A stretch of 6,870 bases of DNA from Chromatiales bacterium (GTDB taxonomy: Bacteria; Pseudomonadota; Gammaproteobacteria; JACCYU01): contig JAPSGG010000078.1 in NCBI GenBank assembly GCA_031177845.1, positions 1-6,870 of the forward strand, written 5' to 3'. Shown here in pieces: positions 1 to 5,939 of this stretch. Every line of letters begins with the position of its first letter. Position 1 is the first letter of the stretch. The notes beneath the pieces are model-generated. The model saw nothing but the letters and a program-made list of their open reading frames with translations. It had not been told where the DNA came from and made no database searches. A program made the position numbers and the translations under genes.

Positions 1-613
1 CGGGATTACGCGGGTCATCCTCCGGTATGCCCGCTTCGACCTTGCCGACCAGGTCGGCACCCACATCGGCGCTCTTGGTATAAATGCCGCCGCCGACGCG
101 CGAGAAGAGCGCCACGCTGGATGCCCCCATGCCGAAGCCGTGAATCACATGCGCAGTAGCCGGATCGCGGCCGAACAGCAGGTATAAAAAGCCTAAGCCT
201 AGGAGTCCCATCGCGGCGACCGTGATGCCCATGATCGAGCCGCCGAAGAAGGCGACGGACAGCGCCTCGGCGGCGCCCTTCTCGTGCGCCGCTGTCGTGG
301 TGCGTACGTTGGCATGGGTGGCGGTGTACATGCCGAACCAGCCGGCAGCGGCCGAGCACAGGGCGCCGAAGACGAACGCGAATGCAGTATTGATCCCGAG
401 TGCCGAGATCCAGATGCAGATCGCGACGATGGCGACGAAGCCCGCGAGGATCGAGTATTCGCGCCGTAGGAAGGCCATGGCTCCCTTATGAATCTCCTCG
501 GCGATCTCCAACACGCGGCCAGTGCCTGGCGGATACTGCAACACGATGCGGAAGATGTAATAGGCGGACGCCAGTCCCAGGATCCCCAGCAGAAACGGAA
601 TGAATGAAACCAT
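1..613 (-). CDS. hppA: Membrane-bound H+-translocating pyrophosphatase, N-terminal part (partial, runs off left edge)
   Basis: The product couples hydrolysis of pyrophosphate to phosphate with proton export across the inner membrane, saving energy and removing PPi made by biosynthesis. Reading the minus strand from the ATG at 613-611 gives 204 residues that start MVSFIPFLLGILGLASAYYI, a first membrane helix. The family's N-terminal amphipathic stretch with HKGAMAFLRREY follows, then hydrophobic segments near residues 54-76, 77-98 and 118-147. The decisive part is GFGMGASSVALFSRVGGG followed by IYTKSADVGADLVGKVE (Asp183 starts DVGADLVGK) and EAGIPEDDPRNP, the substrate-binding loop of H+-PPases. 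About 30% of a usual ~660-700 residue protein is present. The start is supported by AAGGA (minus strand of 621-625) with a 7-nt spacer. The residue that separates K+-dependent from K+-independent enzymes lies outside the window, so the subtype is open. The gene is divergent from the cell-wall cluster. Confidence 0.96.
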   Translation of the reverse strand, partial: MVSFIPFLLGILGLASAYYIFRIVLQYPPGTGRVLEIAEEIHKGAMAFLRREYSILAGFVAIVAICIWISALGINTAFAFVFGALCSAAAGWFGMYTATHANVRTTTAAHEKGAAEALSVAFFGGSIMGITVAAMGLLGLGFLYLLFGRDPATAHVIHGFGMGASSVALFSRVGGGIYTKSADVGADLVGKVEAGIPEDDPRNP

Positions 614-620
614 GGTTCAG

Positions 621-625
621 TCCTT
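621..625 (-). promoter_or_regulatory. Ribosome binding site of hppA
   Basis: The minus strand reads AAGGA here, 7 nt before the ATG at 613-611. It is the best Shine-Dalgarno match near this gene, and it fixes the start at 613. Confidence 0.75.
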
Positions 626-642
626 CGTTTCGAGTTGTTGTT

Positions 643-657
643 GCGACGTGGAGTCGC
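643..657 (-). promoter_or_regulatory. Possible 5'-terminal stem-loop in the hppA leader
   Basis: GCGAC (643-647) and GTCGC (653-657) form a 5-bp inverted repeat around a 5-nt loop. If transcription starts near 661 from the proposed promoter, this hairpin would sit at the extreme 5' end of the hppA mRNA, where such structures can protect messages from 5'-dependent decay. Both the hairpin's formation and its role are inferred; a 5-bp stem is common by chance in GC-rich DNA. Confidence 0.22.
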
Positions 658-667
658 GACCGCCGCG

Positions 668-698
668 ATACTATCATCCCCGTCGCGGCAGGTCACAA
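668..698 (-). promoter_or_regulatory. Candidate sigma70 promoter for hppA (extended -10)
   Basis: On the minus strand, TTGTGA (698-693, 4 of 6 to the -35 consensus) is followed after 19 nt by TAGTAT (673-668, 4 of 6 to the -10 consensus). The triplet TGA directly before the -10 makes it an extended -10 element, which tolerates a weak or over-spaced -35. The predicted start near 661 leaves a leader of about 48 nt. This is a match by eye only. Confidence 0.38.
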
Positions 699-804
699 CT
701 TTCGGCATCGATTAGGTCGCCGGCCGCCGCGCCGGCGGCGATGTGCGGTGCCAGACAAGGGATGAACGACGCAAACGCGCCGGCCGCCAGATTGATCCAG
801 GCGG

Positions 805-810
805 TATAAT
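805..810 (+). promoter_or_regulatory. Perfect TATAAT -10 box, candidate promoter for the mrdA operon
   Basis: TATAAT matches the sigma70 -10 consensus exactly and lies 113 nt before the ATG at 923. No good -35 hexamer sits 16-18 nt upstream, where the sequence is GC-only (around 781-788), and there is no TG extension. The promoter would therefore need an activator or be weak. The direct repeat copy at 778-788 overlaps the expected -35 position. No other -10-like box this good faces mrdA in the gap. Confidence 0.42.
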
Positions 811-862
811 CGGCCGACAGCCGGTGGCTGGGTTACGCCACGCCACAGGGCCATAATCTACC

Positions 863-877
863 AGGACAACGGACTTG
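863..877 (+). promoter_or_regulatory. AGGA plus TTG: alternative upstream start of mrdA
   Basis: AGGA at 863-866 lies 8 nt before an in-frame TTG at 875-877. Use of this start would add 16 residues rich in Arg and Pro ahead of the methionine at 923. The spacing is good for initiation, but TTG is a weak codon and the added residues have no counterpart in E. coli PBP2. Confidence 0.3.
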
Positions 878-922
878 CAGTACCCACCACTGAGGTCGCG
901 CAATGCGGCCCCGCGCGACCGC

Positions 923-2812
923 ATGCCGGTGCAGGACACGATCAAGAATCCGTATCAGGAACGCAAGCTGTTCGCGGTGCGCGCCGTAGTGGCCGCGTTC
1001 GCAACGTTTCTCTTATTGGCGCTCCTGGCAGGGCGGATGGCGTTCCTCCAGATAGTCAATCACGATCTCTTCAAGACGCTGTCGCAGGAAAACCGCGTCA
1101 AGCTGGTCGCGGTGCCGCCACCGCGCGGCCTGATCTACGACCGCAACGGGACCGTGCTGGCTGAAAATCAGCCCAGTTACCGCTTGGAGATCACGCCCTC
1201 CCAGGTCCCCGATCTGGAAGGAACGCTCGCGCGTCTGGCCCGGATCGTGGACATCGACGAGTCGGACAGGCGCCGGTTCTATAGCGAACTGCAGCGCAAA
1301 GAGCCCTTCCAAAGCATCCCGCTGCTGTTCAACTTGAGCGAAGATGAGGTCGCCGACTTCGCTGTGAATCGACATGGTTTCCCGGGCGTGGATATCGCCG
1401 CCCAGTTAAGCCGCCACTACCCGACTCGGGGCTTGGCCGCGCACGTGGTCGGCTACATCGGGCGGATCAACGAGCACGAACTGAGCGAACTGGATTCCAA
1501 GGACTACAATGGCACCAGCCACATCGGCAAGCTGGGCATCGAAAAATACTACGAGAGCATACTGCACGGCAAGGCGGGCTTTCAGCACGTCGAGATCAAT
1601 GCGCAGGGCCGCCCGCTGCGTATATTGGATCAGCAGCTGCCTGTCCCCGGCGCGGACCTCATGTTGAGTCTCGACGAGGGTTTGCAGCGGGTGGCCGTGC
1701 AGGCGCTGGGGGAATCCAATGGTGCAGTGGTCGCGATAGAGCCTGCGAATGGCGAGGTGCTGGCGCTGGTCAGTCAGCCGGCTTACGATCCCAATCTGTT
1801 CGTGGACGGCATCAGTTACACCGACTATAGCGCACTGCGCGACGATGCCGATCGGCCGCTGTTTAATCGCGCGCTGACCGGCCTATATCCCCCGGGCTCG
1901 ACCATCAAACCCTTTATGGCGCTGGCCGGTCTCGAGTACGGCGTCACCCAGGCCAATCGTACCATGTGGGCCGGACCCTATTTTCAATTGCCTGGCGACA
2001 GCCGTAGGTATCGCGACTGGAAGCCTGAAGGTCACGGGACGGTCAATCTGGCGCTGGCTATCATGCGTTCCGCAGATGTCTATTTCTACGATCTGGCGTA
2101 CCGGCTCGGCATCCAGCGTATGCACGATTTCCTGGTGCGCTTTGGGCTCGGCGCGGTCACGGGGCTCGATTCCTCCGGCGAGGCCCGCGGTCTGGTGCCC
2201 TCGCCCGAGTGGAAACGAGCGGCCCGGGGCCAAGTGTGGTTTCCGGGCGAGACGATCAGCGCCGGCATCGGTCAGGGCTACATGCTGGCAACGCCGCTGC
2301 AACTCGCGGCCGCCGTCGCAACGCTTGCGATGCGTGGTCAGCGCGTGCAGCCGCGCTTGTTGAAGGCAGTGCGGGACAGCCATTCGGGCGAGTTCAAGCC
2401 GGTGGACCACAAATTCCTAGGCACGGTTCAGCTAAGAGACCCCATCTTCTGGGAGCAGGTTATCGGGCCGATGGTCGAAGTGACGAGGAACCCACGCGGC
2501 ACGGCTTACCACATCGGGATTGATGCCCCATACAGCATCGCAGGCAAGACCGGGACAGCCCAGGTCTTCGGCCTTGCACAGGATGAAAAGTACGATGAAG
2601 AAAAGATCGTAAAAGAGTTGCGCGACCATGCTCTGTTTATCGCCTTCGCGCCGGCGGACGCCCCGCGCATTGCGGTGGCCGTCATCGTGGAGAACGGCGG
2701 TGGCGGCGGGCGGGTTGCCGCGCCCGTGGCGCGCCAGGTGATGGATTACTATCTGTTGAACCGGGAACCCACGCTGGTGATGGAGGCGGCCAAGCATGCG
2801 GATCATCCTTGA
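923..2812 (+). CDS. mrdA: Penicillin-binding protein 2, elongasome transpeptidase
   Basis: This is the class B PBP of the Rod complex. It cross-links side-wall peptidoglycan in the periplasm with RodA as its glycosyltransferase partner, and is the target of mecillinam in E. coli. From ATG 923 it has 629 residues (E. coli 633). A short cytoplasmic tail is followed by a membrane anchor at about 19-37, then the pedestal domain beginning with RGLIYDRNG (68-76). The transpeptidase domain has Ser326 in PPGSTIKP (SxxK; E. coli Ser330), S383-A-D385 (the SxD form of the second motif) and K542-T-G in GKTGTAQ. An in-frame TTG at 875 has AGGA 8 nt upstream and would add 16 residues. ATG 923 has a poor Shine-Dalgarno but gives the family length and motif numbering, so I prefer it. 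The 3' end overlaps rodA by 17 nt. Function is near certain; the exact start is not. Confidence 0.97.
   Translation: MPVQDTIKNPYQERKLFAVRAVVAAFATFLLLALLAGRMAFLQIVNHDLFKTLSQENRVKLVAVPPPRGLIYDRNGTVLAENQPSYRLEITPSQVPDLEGTLARLARIVDIDESDRRRFYSELQRKEPFQSIPLLFNLSEDEVADFAVNRHGFPGVDIAAQLSRHYPTRGLAAHVVGYIGRINEHELSELDSKDYNGTSHIGKLGIEKYYESILHGKAGFQHVEINAQGRPLRILDQQLPVPGADLMLSLDEGLQRVAVQALGESNGAVVAIEPANGEVLALVSQPAYDPNLFVDGISYTDYSALRDDADRPLFNRALTGLYPPGSTIKPFMALAGLEYGVTQANRTMWAGPYFQLPGDSRRYRDWKPEGHGTVNLALAIMRSADVYFYDLAYRLGIQRMHDFLVRFGLGAVTGLDSSGEARGLVPSPEWKRAARGQVWFPGETISAGIGQGYMLATPLQLAAAVATLAMRGQRVQPRLLKAVRDSHSGEFKPVDHKFLGTVQLRDPIFWEQVIGPMVEVTRNPRGTAYHIGIDAPYSIAGKTGTAQVFGLAQDEKYDEEKIVKELRDHALFIAFAPADAPRIAVAVIVENGGGGGRVAAPVARQVMDYYLLNREPTLVMEAAKHADHP
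2782..2786 (+). promoter_or_regulatory. Ribosome binding site of rodA inside the end of mrdA
   Basis: GGAGG occurs 9 nt before the ATG at 2796 and lies within the last codons of mrdA. It supports the overlapping start and translational coupling of PBP2 and RodA, which act as a pair. Confidence 0.7.
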
Positions 2813-3920
2813 CTCGAAGCAGCATCCGCCTACGCCGGGCGCGTTGATTCGCCTATTGCGTCTGGACGTCACCTTATTGATGGCGCTTGCGCTGGTGGCG
2901 GCGCTGGGTCTGGTGGTCCTGTACAGCGCCGCGGGCGCCGAATTGGAAATGGTCGAGCGCCAAGCCATCCGGCTGGCGACGGGTTTTGGCGTCATGCTGG
3001 TGCTGGCGCAGGTGCCTTCGACCAGCCTCAAGGCGTGGACGCCCTGGCTCTATCTAAGCGGCATGATGTTGCTGCTAGGGGTGATGCTCGCCGGCGACGT
3101 GAGCAAGGGCGCGCAGCGTTGGTTGGACATCGGTCTGGTGCGTTTTCAGCCTGCCGAGGTGATGAAACTGGTGGTGCCGATGATGGTGGCCTGGTATCTC
3201 GAGGGTCGGCAACTACCGCCGCGCCACTGGCAGGTCTGGATGGCGCTGATCGTGGTGGCAGCGCCGGCGGTCCTCATCGCCCAACAGCCCGATTTGGGCA
3301 CCGCGCTCTTAGTCAGCAGCGCCGGGCTGTTCGTCATCTTTCTCGCGGGCGTGAGTTGGCGGTTGCTGAGCGCGATCGGTTTGCTAGGATTCTTGTGCGC
3401 GCCGGTGCTGTGGCAGTTTATGCATGAGTATCAGCGTCAGCGGGTGATGACCCTTTTGAATCCGGAGAGCGATCCATTGGGCGCCGGTTATCATATCATC
3501 CAATCCAAGATCGCGATCGGCTCGGGCGGCCTGTACGGCAAGGGCTGGCTGAACGGCACGCAATCCCAGTTGGACTTCTTGCCCGAGCGGTCGACTGATT
3601 TTATCTTCGCAGTGTACGGTGAAGAGTTCGGATTTCTGGGCGTTATCCTGCTGCTGGCGATCTACGCGCTGATCGTGTGGCGCGGACTGACCATCGCGGC
3701 GCGCGCAAGGGACGCTTATTCACGGCTGCTGGCCGGGAGCCTGAGCTTGTCGTTTTTTATCTACTTTTTTGTCAATATAGGCATGGTTTCGGGGCTGCTG
3801 CCGGTGGTGGGCGTGCCCTTGCCCCTGATCAGCTACGGCGGGACATCCATAGTGACGTTGATGGCGGCATTCGGTATGCTCATGTCCATGCACTCACAAG
3901 AGCGATCGCAGGCGCGATGA
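2796..3920 (+). CDS. mrdB: RodA, SEDS-family peptidoglycan glycosyltransferase
   Basis: RodA polymerises lipid II into glycan strands at the outer face of the inner membrane, paired with PBP2. The protein has 374 residues (E. coli 370) and is strongly hydrophobic, with membrane segments starting around residues 25, 57 and 80 and continuing to the C-terminus; about 10 are expected for the family. Family marks are KGAQRWLDIG (104-113), QQPDLGTALL and LPERSTDFIFA, in which Asp268 corresponds to the catalytic Asp262 of E. coli RodA. PLISYGGTS (Ser346-Ser351) lies near the end. These favour RodA over FtsW, as does its place directly after PBP2. The start at 2796 has GGAGG 9 nt upstream and overlaps mrdA by 17 nt. 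Its stop overlaps the next start as ATGA (3917-3920), so the three genes are probably translated in a coupled way from one mRNA. Confidence 0.97.
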   Translation: MRIILDSKQHPPTPGALIRLLRLDVTLLMALALVAALGLVVLYSAAGAELEMVERQAIRLATGFGVMLVLAQVPSTSLKAWTPWLYLSGMMLLLGVMLAGDVSKGAQRWLDIGLVRFQPAEVMKLVVPMMVAWYLEGRQLPPRHWQVWMALIVVAAPAVLIAQQPDLGTALLVSSAGLFVIFLAGVSWRLLSAIGLLGFLCAPVLWQFMHEYQRQRVMTLLNPESDPLGAGYHIIQSKIAIGSGGLYGKGWLNGTQSQLDFLPERSTDFIFAVYGEEFGFLGVILLLAIYALIVWRGLTIAARARDAYSRLLAGSLSLSFFIYFFVNIGMVSGLLPVVGVPLPLISYGGTSIVTLMAAFGMLMSMHSQERSQAR

Positions 3921-4966
3921 TCGGCATGTCCATAAGCCTTCGCAACCTCGCCAATGCCTTTGTCTGTACTTTGTTTGTTGCTATGGGCGCCGCGGACGGT
4001 ATCCCTACGGCCGCGCAGGCGGGCTCGACCCAATACCTCTCCCGACCCGAAGTGCGCGAGTTCATCGGTCACATGGTCTCGCAACACGGCTTCGACAGGG
4101 CCGAACTCGAACGGTTGTTTGCCGGGGTGGATCAGCAGGAGAGTGCGCTGGCGGCAATCGCCCGACCCGCCGAAGCAAAGCCGTGGCACGAGTACCGCGA
4201 GATCTTTGTAACCGCGCGGCGAATTCAGGGCGGCGTCGAATTCTGGAGCGAGCATGAGGCGCTGCTGGAGAAAGCCGAGCAGTTCTTCGGTGTGCCTGCC
4301 GAGATCATCGTTGCCATCATCGGGGTCGAGACATACTACGGCCGGCAGACCGGCGATTACCCGGTATTCGATACCCTGACGACCCTGGGCTTCGATTACC
4401 CGCCGCGCGCAGATTTCTTTCGCAGCGAGCTGGAGCATTTTCTGCTGTTAAGCCGCGAGGAGACGGTGAACATTCCCACGGCTGAAGGCTCGTACGCTGG
4501 CGCCATGGGCATGGGTCAGTTCATCTCGAGCAGTTACCGCCAGTATGCTGTTGATTTCGATGCGGACGGCAAGCGCGATCTGTGGAACAGCGCCGCGGAC
4601 GCCATTGGCAGCGTGGCCAATTACTTCCGCGTGCACGGGTGGAATATCGGCGCGCCAGTCGTGTTCCCGGCCGAGGTGCGAGGCGACGGCTATCGGAGCC
4701 TGATCGACAAAGGCATGGTACCGACCATCGATCCCGGCCTGTTGGCGGCCAACGGCGTGAAGGCGCTGGGCGCAGTCGATGGGGATGGGCCCGTGGCATT
4801 GCTCGAATACGACGCTGGCGACGGGATGCAGTATTGGGTTGGTCTCAATAACTTCTACGTGATCACCCGCTATAATCGCAGCCAGTTATATGCCATGGCC
4901 GTGTACCAGTTGAGTCAGGCGATCAAACAGGCGCGCGATCATCGGCTCGCCAATACGCAACAATAG
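3917..4966 (+). CDS. mltB: MltB/SltB-family lytic murein transglycosylase, apparently soluble periplasmic
   Basis: The enzyme cleaves the MurNAc-GlcNAc glycosidic bond of peptidoglycan, leaving a 1,6-anhydroMurNAc end. The protein has 349 residues (E. coli MltB 361). Glu138 in AIIGVETYYGR matches the catalytic Glu162 of E. coli Slt35. GAMGMGQFISSSYRQYAVDF follows, then an acidic loop DFDADGKRDLW (Asp213, 215, 217, 221) at the place of the EF-hand-like Ca2+ site of Slt35, and GSVANYFRVHGW. The N-terminus (residues 1-35) is a Sec-type signal peptide, probably cut after AQA35. The only cysteine there, Cys17, sits inside the hydrophobic core without a lipobox, so this is probably not a lipoprotein, unlike E. 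coli MltB; P. aeruginosa SltB1 at the same locus is a better model. The start overlaps the rodA stop by 4 nt. ATG 3926 is an alternative. The frame stays open further upstream inside rodA, but that part has no signal-peptide or family features. Confidence 0.95.
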   Translation: MIGMSISLRNLANAFVCTLFVAMGAADGIPTAAQAGSTQYLSRPEVREFIGHMVSQHGFDRAELERLFAGVDQQESALAAIARPAEAKPWHEYREIFVTARRIQGGVEFWSEHEALLEKAEQFFGVPAEIIVAIIGVETYYGRQTGDYPVFDTLTTLGFDYPPRADFFRSELEHFLLLSREETVNIPTAEGSYAGAMGMGQFISSSYRQYAVDFDADGKRDLWNSAADAIGSVANYFRVHGWNIGAPVVFPAEVRGDGYRSLIDKGMVPTIDPGLLAANGVKALGAVDGDGPVALLEYDAGDGMQYWVGLNNFYVITRYNRSQLYAMAVYQLSQAIKQARDHRLANTQQ

Positions 4967-4986
4967 TCCGATAGAACGCTAGACCG

Positions 4987-5793
4987 ATGCGAAGCGCCGT
5001 GAGCAGAGATTTGTACTATCGGCATGCGCTGGCGTGGTCGCTGGGGGCCATGATGCTGGCGGCTTGCACGGGTAGCGTGCCGATCCCGGATGGCTCATGG
5101 GACGATGCGCCCGACGCAGTGCCCAAGGTCGAGCCGAAAAGCAAGTTCGGCAATCCGCCCTTTTATATCGTTGCCGGCAGGCGCTACGACGTCCTGGCGA
5201 GTAGCCGCGGCTTCGTCGAGCGCGGGATCGCGTCCTGGTATGGGCCCAAGTTCCACGGGCGGCGAGCCTCTAGCGGCGAGATCTACGATATGTACGCCAT
5301 GACCGCCGCGCACCCCAGCCTGCCGCTGCCAACCTACGTGCAGGTCACAAATCTGGAGAACGGCCGCAAGGCGATCGTGAGAGTCAATGATCGCGGGCCA
5401 TTCCATGATGGCCGCGTGATCGATCTATCCTATGCCGCTGCGCGCAAGCTGGGTGTGCTGGAGCGTGGCACCGCGATGGTCGAAGTGCGGGCGCTCGAAC
5501 CTGGCCGTTCCGCGGATCAAACCTCCGCGCCGGACGAGGAAGTTGCGGTCGCCGTGGCGCCAAGCCTGTATGTACAGGTAGGCGCATTCTCCGAACTCAG
5601 CAACGCAGAGCAGTTGCGCGCGCAGTTACTATTACGTCAGGTGGAGGATATTCGCATACAGTCAGGCGCCGACGCGTCCAGTCCCGTCTATCGCGTGCGC
5701 ATCGGGCCTTTATCCTCCGTGGACGCTGCGGATCTGGCGGCGCAGCGGCTAAAGGCTTTGGGAGTTAGCGATTTTCGCATAGTGGTCGAGTAA
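4987..5793 (+). CDS. rlpA: RlpA, SPOR-domain lipoprotein lytic transglycosylase
   Basis: RlpA is an outer-membrane lipoprotein; in Pseudomonas it cuts glycan strands lacking stem peptides at the septum. The protein has 268 residues. The signal peptide ends in LAAC with Cys27 as the lipidation site; Thr28 at +2 predicts outer-membrane sorting. The double-psi beta-barrel domain spans about residues 78-168. It opens with GIASWYGPKFHGRRASSGE, then has His109 in AAHPSLPLPT and Asp135 in VNDRGPF, equivalent to the catalytic His131 and Asp157 of P. aeruginosa RlpA and with the same 26-residue spacing. A linker rich in Ala, Val and acidic residues leads to a SPOR domain at about 193-268 (SLYVQVGAFSE to the end), which binds denuded septal glycan. 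The gene follows mltB by 20 nt with no clear Shine-Dalgarno, so coupling to upstream translation is likely. GTG 4999 is a possible alternative start. Because the residues are intact, I infer an active enzyme. Confidence 0.95.
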   Translation: MRSAVSRDLYYRHALAWSLGAMMLAACTGSVPIPDGSWDDAPDAVPKVEPKSKFGNPPFYIVAGRRYDVLASSRGFVERGIASWYGPKFHGRRASSGEIYDMYAMTAAHPSLPLPTYVQVTNLENGRKAIVRVNDRGPFHDGRVIDLSYAAARKLGVLERGTAMVEVRALEPGRSADQTSAPDEEVAVAVAPSLYVQVGAFSELSNAEQLRAQLLLRQVEDIRIQSGADASSPVYRVRIGPLSSVDAADLAAQRLKALGVSDFRIVVE

Positions 5794-5808
5794 TCGCAGG
5801 CGTTTAAC

Positions 5809-5850
5809 GGGTGTGCCGCGACTGACAGGTCCGTTGCGGCTGCTGCACCC
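5809..5850 (+). terminator. Imperfect hairpin after rlpA, possible terminator or attenuator
   Basis: GCCGCGAC (5815-5822) pairs with GTTGCGGC (5833-5840), 8 bp including one G-U, around a 10-nt loop. An outer stem GGGTG (5809-5813) with CACCC (5846-5850) is separated from it by an internal loop. Only TTT follows at 5851-5853, so the usual U-tract is weak. It could partly end the mrdA-rlpA transcript, or act as an mRNA processing or stability element. Confidence 0.38.
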
Positions 5851-5862
5851 TTTGCTCACAAC

Positions 5863-5868
5863 TATAAA
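5863..5868 (+). promoter_or_regulatory. Possible -10 box (TATAAA) for dacA
   Basis: TATAAA matches 5 of 6 bases of the -10 consensus and is in the only locally AT-rich stretch between rlpA and dacA, 71 nt before the ATG at 5940. No convincing -35 lies 16-18 nt upstream, where the proposed terminator hairpin ends. Weak evidence for a separate dacA promoter. Confidence 0.25.
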
Positions 5869-5939
5869 CTCTAGTGTTTCGATACCCGCGGGTTAAGCTA
5901 GGCTTCGCGCTTTTCCATCACAAGCTCCTGTTCACCGTC

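Larger units (their letters stand above)
614..922. other. Divergent intergenic region between hppA and mrdA
   Basis: No convincing protein-coding gene is visible in these 309 bases; open frames here lack family signatures and look like GC-rich chance frames. The region holds the hppA leader and promoter candidate, and a strong GC hairpin (GCCGCC 723-728, GGCGGC 734-739, loop GCGCC) with no T-run on either side. It also holds an 11-bp direct repeat, CGCCGGCCGCC, at 718-728 and 778-788 (exactly 60 bp apart), a TATAAT box at 805-810, and a small hairpin CAGCC/GGCTG at 818-830. No tRNA or recognised riboswitch was seen. Confidence 0.7.

Noticed and set aside
199..708. Long minus-strand open frame over the hppA start and upstream region
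   Set aside because: It is out of frame with the recognised H+-PPase reading, and its Arg/Ser/Pro-rich composition is typical of a GC-rich shadow frame.
723..739. GC hairpin GCCGCC/GGCGGC as a terminator
   Set aside because: There is no T-run after it on either strand, and it lies between two divergent gene starts where no transcript needs to end.
712..945. Small minus-strand open frame (77 codons) in the divergent region
   Set aside because: It has a low-information Arg/Pro/Ser composition, overlaps the mrdA start and promoter elements, and resembles no known protein.
2069..2077. Second PBP2 motif reads Ser-Ala-Asp rather than SxN
   Set aside because: An SxD motif is what I recall for PBP2 of E. 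coli and relatives, so this is not a missing catalytic residue.
1883..2410. 175-codon open frame antisense to the PBP2 transpeptidase domain
   Set aside because: It lies wholly within the conserved mrdA coding sequence, shows no recognisable motif, and has the composition expected of an antisense shadow.
3677..3916. Open upstream extension of the mltB frame inside rodA (80 more codons)
   Set aside because: The extension overlaps a strongly conserved RodA coding region in another frame and has no signal-peptide or family character. The ATGA junction at 3917 and the signal peptide right after it mark the real start.
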